DNA of 64,000 bases from Paenibacillus sp. MSJ-34 (lineage in GTDB: Bacteria; Bacillota; Bacilli; Paenibacillales; Paenibacillaceae): positions 1-64,000 of the forward strand of contig NZ_JAHLPR010000007.1 of the NCBI RefSeq assembly GCF_018918005.1, written 5' to 3'. The notes beneath the pieces are model-generated. The model was not told the origin of the DNA. It made no database searches and saw only the letters and a list, made by a program, of their open reading frames with translations. The position numbers and the translations under genes were made by a program. This document shows, piece by piece, positions 60,756 to 64,000 of the stretch (position 1 is its first letter; every line of letters begins with the position of its first letter).

Positions 60756-61787
60756 GTGAGTCAGCCCAGCAAGGAAGCCGTTGATATGACGAACGCTTTG
60801 ACGGAACAAACGGAAGGGAAAAAACCGATTATTGAAATGACGGATTTAACGAAGCAATACGGCGATTACGTCGCGGTGGATCATTTGTCGTTATCCATCC
60901 AAGAAGGCGAAATTTTCGGATTGCTTGGCCCGAACGGAGCGGGCAAATCGACGACGATTTTGATGCTGCTCGGGCTTACCGAGCCGACATCGGGCGAAGT
61001 GCGCGTATGCGGAATCGACTCGATCCGCCAGCCGATCGCCGTCAAGAAGCGGGTCGGATATTTGCCGGACGATGTCGGGTTTTACGAAGATTTATCCGGG
61101 GCGGAAAACTTGATGTATACCGCGAGATTAAACCGCATTCCCGAGACGGAAGCGCGCAAGCGGGTGGAAGAACTGATGCAGCGCGTCGGATTGGCGGATG
61201 CGGCCGGCAAGAAGGCGGGCACGTATTCGCGCGGCATGCGGCAGCGGTTAGGTTTGGCGGATGTGCTGGTGAAACAGCCGGAAGTCATCATTCTCGACGA
61301 GCCGACGCTCGGCATCGACCCTGAAGGGGTGCGGGAGCTGTTGCTGCTCATTAAACAATTGAGCCGCGATGAAGGCATAACCGTATTGCTGTCGTCGCAT
61401 CATTTGCATCAGGTTCAACAAATTTGCGACCGCGTAGGTCTCTTCGTGAAGGGACGACTCCTTGCCGAAGGCGATGTGCCGTCTTTGGCGAGAGCGCTGT
61501 TCCTCGAGGAGACGTTCACGTTGGAGGCAGGCGTTCGGCCGCTTCATAGCGGTTTGATGGAGACGTTGCGGGCGCTGCCGGGCGTCGCCAGAATCGAAGA
61601 GCATGGCGAACTTCTTCACATCGGCTGCACGGAAGATATAGCCGCCGAACTGGCGCGGGCGATCATTGAATCGGGAAGCTCCCTGTATCATTTGAACAAA
61701 AAGGAATACGGGTTGGACGAAATTTACCATCGTTACTTCGAAGGAGGGGAGTCAGATGACCATCAACGGAAACGGCATGCTCGTTAA
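60756..61787 (+). CDS. ABC-2 type transporter ATP-binding protein
   Basis: 343 residues from the GTG at 60756, 5 bases after AGGAGG; an in-frame ATG at 60789 is an alternative. Walker [10 protein letters not shown] (about 58-66), signature [12 protein letters not shown], Walker [14 protein letters not shown] and switch His LLSSHHLH are present, and the C-terminal region resembles NatA/CcmA-type ATPases. The last 32 bp overlap the permease gene. Confidence 0.94.
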   Translation: MSQPSKEAVDMTNALTEQTEGKKPIIEMTDLTKQYGDYVAVDHLSLSIQEGEIFGLLGPNGAGKSTTILMLLGLTEPTSGEVRVCGIDSIRQPIAVKKRVGYLPDDVGFYEDLSGAENLMYTARLNRIPETEARKRVEELMQRVGLADAAGKKAGTYSRGMRQRLGLADVLVKQPEVIILDEPTLGIDPEGVRELLLLIKQLSRDEGITVLLSSHHLHQVQQICDRVGLFVKGRLLAEGDVPSLARALFLEETFTLEAGVRPLHSGLMETLRALPGVARIEEHGELLHIGCTEDIAAELARAIIESGSSLYHLNKKEYGLDEIYHRYFEGGESDDHQRKRHAR

Positions 61788-62796
61788 AATACGAAACTTG
61801 ATAGCATGGGAAGACCGTGTGCGCAAGCCGCGAACCCAATCGCCGGCGCCCCATCCGTTCTGGGTAATCGTTCGCAAGGAAATGTCCGATTTGATCCGCA
61901 GTTGGCGCTATATGGTGCTGCTCGGTTTAATGACGCTGACATGCATCGGTTCGCTGTATACGGCGATTACAAGCATACGCGCGGCCGTTCCGGCGGATCA
62001 CGATTTAAACTCGTTCGTTTTCTTGAAATTGTTTACGGTGTCCGACGGAACGATGCCCGCGTTTATGACGTTTATTAGTTTTCTCGGCCCTTTGATCGGC
62101 ATTGCGCTCGGATTTGACGCCGTCAACTCCGAACGCAACAAGGGTACATTGTCAAGGATGATGGCGCAGCCGATTCATCGGGACTATGTCCTGAACGCCA
62201 AATTCGTGGCGGCGATCAGCGTCATTGCCATTCTGTTCTTCGGCTTGGGATTTTTCATTATGGGCCTTGGCTTGTTGACGATCGGCATTCCGCCTTCGTT
62301 GGAAGAGTTTTTGCGCATGCTGTGCTTTTTGGCGCTGAGCGTCTTTTACGTCGCTTTTTGGTTGAACCTGTCGATCTTGTTCTCGGTCAGGTTCCGCCAA
62401 CCGGCAACATCGGCACTGACCTGCATCGCCCTTTGGATTTTCTTCGCCATTTTCTATTCGATGATTGTCGATTTAATCGCCAAAGGAATTGCGCCTGTCA
62501 ATCCGACGCATATCGATCAAGTGCTCGGATTTCAACAAACGGTGCAATTTCTGCAGCGATTGTCGCCGAGCCAATTGTTCGGCGAAGCGACAACGACGCT
62601 GCTTATGCCCGAAGTGCGCACGCTAAGTTTGTTCGTCACTCCGGAGCAAGCGTACGGCGCGCTGCCGAGCCCGCTGCCGCTCGGCCAGAGCTTGCTGCTC
62701 GTATGGCCGCAGCTGACCGGATTGATCGCGGCCGTTATGGTCTGTTTTATCATCGCATATGTTTGGTTTATGCGGCAGGAGATTCGTTCCCGCTAA
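61756..62796 (+). CDS. ABC-2 type transporter permease
   Basis: 346 residues with six membrane helices (about 50-72, 105-130, 155-182, 195-215, 220-245 and 310-335). The [20 protein letters not shown] segment after helix 2 is the coupling signature of ABC-2 permeases (NosY/gliding type). With the overlapping ATPase and the NEW3-domain protein it forms an export or surface-assembly complex of unknown substrate. GGAGGGG precedes the ATG. Confidence 0.92.
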   Translation: MTINGNGMLVKIRNLIAWEDRVRKPRTQSPAPHPFWVIVRKEMSDLIRSWRYMVLLGLMTLTCIGSLYTAITSIRAAVPADHDLNSFVFLKLFTVSDGTMPAFMTFISFLGPLIGIALGFDAVNSERNKGTLSRMMAQPIHRDYVLNAKFVAAISVIAILFFGLGFFIMGLGLLTIGIPPSLEEFLRMLCFLALSVFYVAFWLNLSILFSVRFRQPATSALTCIALWIFFAIFYSMIVDLIAKGIAPVNPTHIDQVLGFQQTVQFLQRLSPSQLFGEATTTLLMPEVRTLSLFVTPEQAYGALPSPLPLGQSLLLVWPQLTGLIAAVMVCFIIAYVWFMRQEIRSR

Positions 62797-62810
62797 AAGC
62801 CGCCTCGCAG

Positions 62811-62848
62811 GGCGCAGAAACGGAATGTTCGTTTCTGCGCCTTTTTTT
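62811..62848 (+). terminator. Terminator of the NEW3/ABC-2 operon
   Basis: Perfect 12-bp stem GGCGCAGAAACG/CGTTTCTGCGCC followed by seven T. Confidence 0.93.
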
Positions 62849-63629
62849 GGTGATGAAAGGTGAAATATATCAATTTTGGCGATTAGGGCTATGGCGTAGC
62901 ATCGAAAAGGCAGCGGATTCGAGTTCATGGAAGCTGCCAATGCGCGATTGGCCGGGAACTCACCGTGTCAAATACTAATTCGTGTAAATATGCAGGTAAT
63001 AGAGGGGAAAAGCCTGCGATTAGAATCAATTTCATCATACCATTGACGGCTGACGTTCCTTCGGGTGGGACGAAACGTAGAGACGCTAATCGCGTGGAAA
63101 TCACCTTGTTGCTCGTGCAACGAAACTGAAACACGCTAATGAGGGGAAAAAGACGCTCAAACCGCCGATTTCCAATGAATAACGATACGTACTTTCGTTA
63201 AATTGGGAATATCTTCATTTTGAGCCCGATAAGGATGGTCAGTTTCGTTAGCGCCAAACAAGAAGCGTAGGTCCGCGGGGAGCGCCTTCGAAATAGGGGG
63301 TTACCTCTTCGATATGCGTAATAAAGCCAGTTACATCAACGGTGGCGAATTGCAGGAAATCCGCCCCGAACCGTCCCATCCCCCATTGAAAGCGTGAAAA
63401 AAGATGCCTTTTCACAAGCTTTGTCGCAGTTTTGATCGATCAAAACGGGTTAGAAGATGCACAATTGCGGGTTTCCGAATCAAACTCCTTCATCGCCTAA
63501 GCTCTTTTCCTTCCGCTGGGGCGGATGGTTTGAAAAGACGAATACACTGCTTCGTCATCCTAGCCCGTTTTAAAATGAATGCAACGCCGGTGAAAAAACC
63601 GCAAGAATTGGCCTGTTTTCCCCGATCTG
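62849..63629. other. Non-coding stretch with scattered short motifs
   Basis: No ORF has both a ribosome site and protein-like composition. Short motifs such as GAGGGGAAAA, CGCTAAT and TTTCGTTA recur, similar in style to the other intergenic repeat regions of this window. Nothing else recognised. Confidence 0.5.
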
Positions 63630-63905
63630 TGCATCAACCCATCGTGCGCCGCACATTTGTATGATTTTTCGCATACGTTTACGGGATCAGGGCCGAATAT
63701 CGCGATTCGTGTATGAAAATTCGCACAAAATCGACTAGTTGGATGCGTGCGCTGCTGATAGTGTGTGATTTTTCATACAATGTACAGGGATTAGGGCTCA
63801 TGCGCCGCACATTGTGTATGATTTTTCGCATACATTAGCAGGATTGAGGGCTAAAATTGCGATTTGTGTATGAAATTTCGTACAAATCGACGGATTCGAT
63901 CCGTC
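63630..63905. repeat. Degenerate tandem intergenic repeats (inverted relative to 34.4-34.7 kb)
   Basis: About three units: GTGCGCCGCACATTTGTATG at about 63644 and a GCGCCGCACATTGTGTATG-type copy at about 63800, each followed by ATTTTTCGCATAC, a GG(A)T-AGGGC core, GCGATT(T/C)GTGTATGAAA and TTCG(C/T)ACAAA-TCGAC. The reverse complement matches the units near 34440-34720. Confidence 0.7.
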
Positions 63906-64000
63906 CATCCCCTTTTTGTGTGAACGAAACCGACTACAATCAGAATGAGAATGAAAGGTCCTTCATTGCCTGGTTATTCTTTCGCGCTGGTGCGGTATGG

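Noticed and set aside
63404-63664. 86-residue frame near the window end
   Set aside because: No ribosome site, composition unlike a protein and it runs into the degenerate repeats.

Overview
The window looks like a chromosomal segment of an endospore-forming, rod-shaped Bacillota of the Paenibacillaceae (Paenibacillus/Cohnella type). Support for this: an rRNA 3' end followed by a long tRNA array, a liaIHFSR-type envelope-stress locus, small acid-soluble spore protein SspI, the sporulation protein YunB, a KinA-like multi-PAS kinase, an M-box riboswitch, AGGAGG-type ribosome sites and roughly balanced GC. No phage, insertion sequence or CRISPR array was seen.

Layout. 1-1975: the 3' end of a 23S rRNA gene, 16 tRNA genes in one array and a separately promoted tRNA-Leu with a clean terminator; no 5S gene follows the 23S gene. 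2302-9597: an HD-GYP protein on the minus strand, then a lia-type operon (small membrane protein, PspA/LiaH, PspC-domain protein, second PspA/LiaH, LiaF, LiaS, LiaR), a small orphan protein and a YwmB-like exported protein. 9749-14510: zwf, prfC and, on the minus strand, an FtsW/RodA family gene preceded by an M-box (magnesium) riboswitch with its own promoter and terminator. 14548-18443: a MacAB/YknXYZ-like export operon (minus), a repeat-rich intergenic region and sspI. 18612-22027: a KtrA-like RCK protein, a SpoU-family rRNA methyltransferase and an orphan PAS histidine kinase.

22150-30548: a myo-inositol catabolic operon (iolD-E-C-A-G-B) with two palindromic operators in its promoter/leader and a LacI-family regulator just behind it. 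30670-34006: an AT-rich GNAT acetyltransferase and a large secreted PIG-L deacetylase with a CBM9-like tail. 34862-41213: a minus-strand sugar-uptake operon (GH4 glycosidase, PfkB kinase, lipoprotein binding protein, two permeases, AraC regulator) with a cre-like box at its head. 41433-42745: a His/Met-rich DUF2642-type protein and YunB.

43719-57956 is the most unusual part. A seven-gene plus-strand operon with one good promoter encodes an exported vWA protein, a 1129-residue tubulin/FtsZ-like protein, a 785-residue partner, a six-helix membrane vWA protein, a small beta-rich protein, a zinc-ribbon TRAFAC-type GTPase and a 995-residue membrane-anchored GTPase-associated (GAP1-like) protein. 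Diverging from it are a 47-residue membrane peptide and a zinc-ribbon membrane protein that are translationally coupled. I infer a membrane-associated, NTP-driven signalling or cytoskeletal apparatus with extracytoplasmic vWA sensors or adhesion modules. Next to it are an ECF sigma/anti-sigma pair (minus) and a NEW3-domain membrane protein with an ABC-2 exporter (plus, to 62796). The last 1.15 kb is non-coding and carries about 100-bp degenerate repeats also found at 34.4-34.7 kb.
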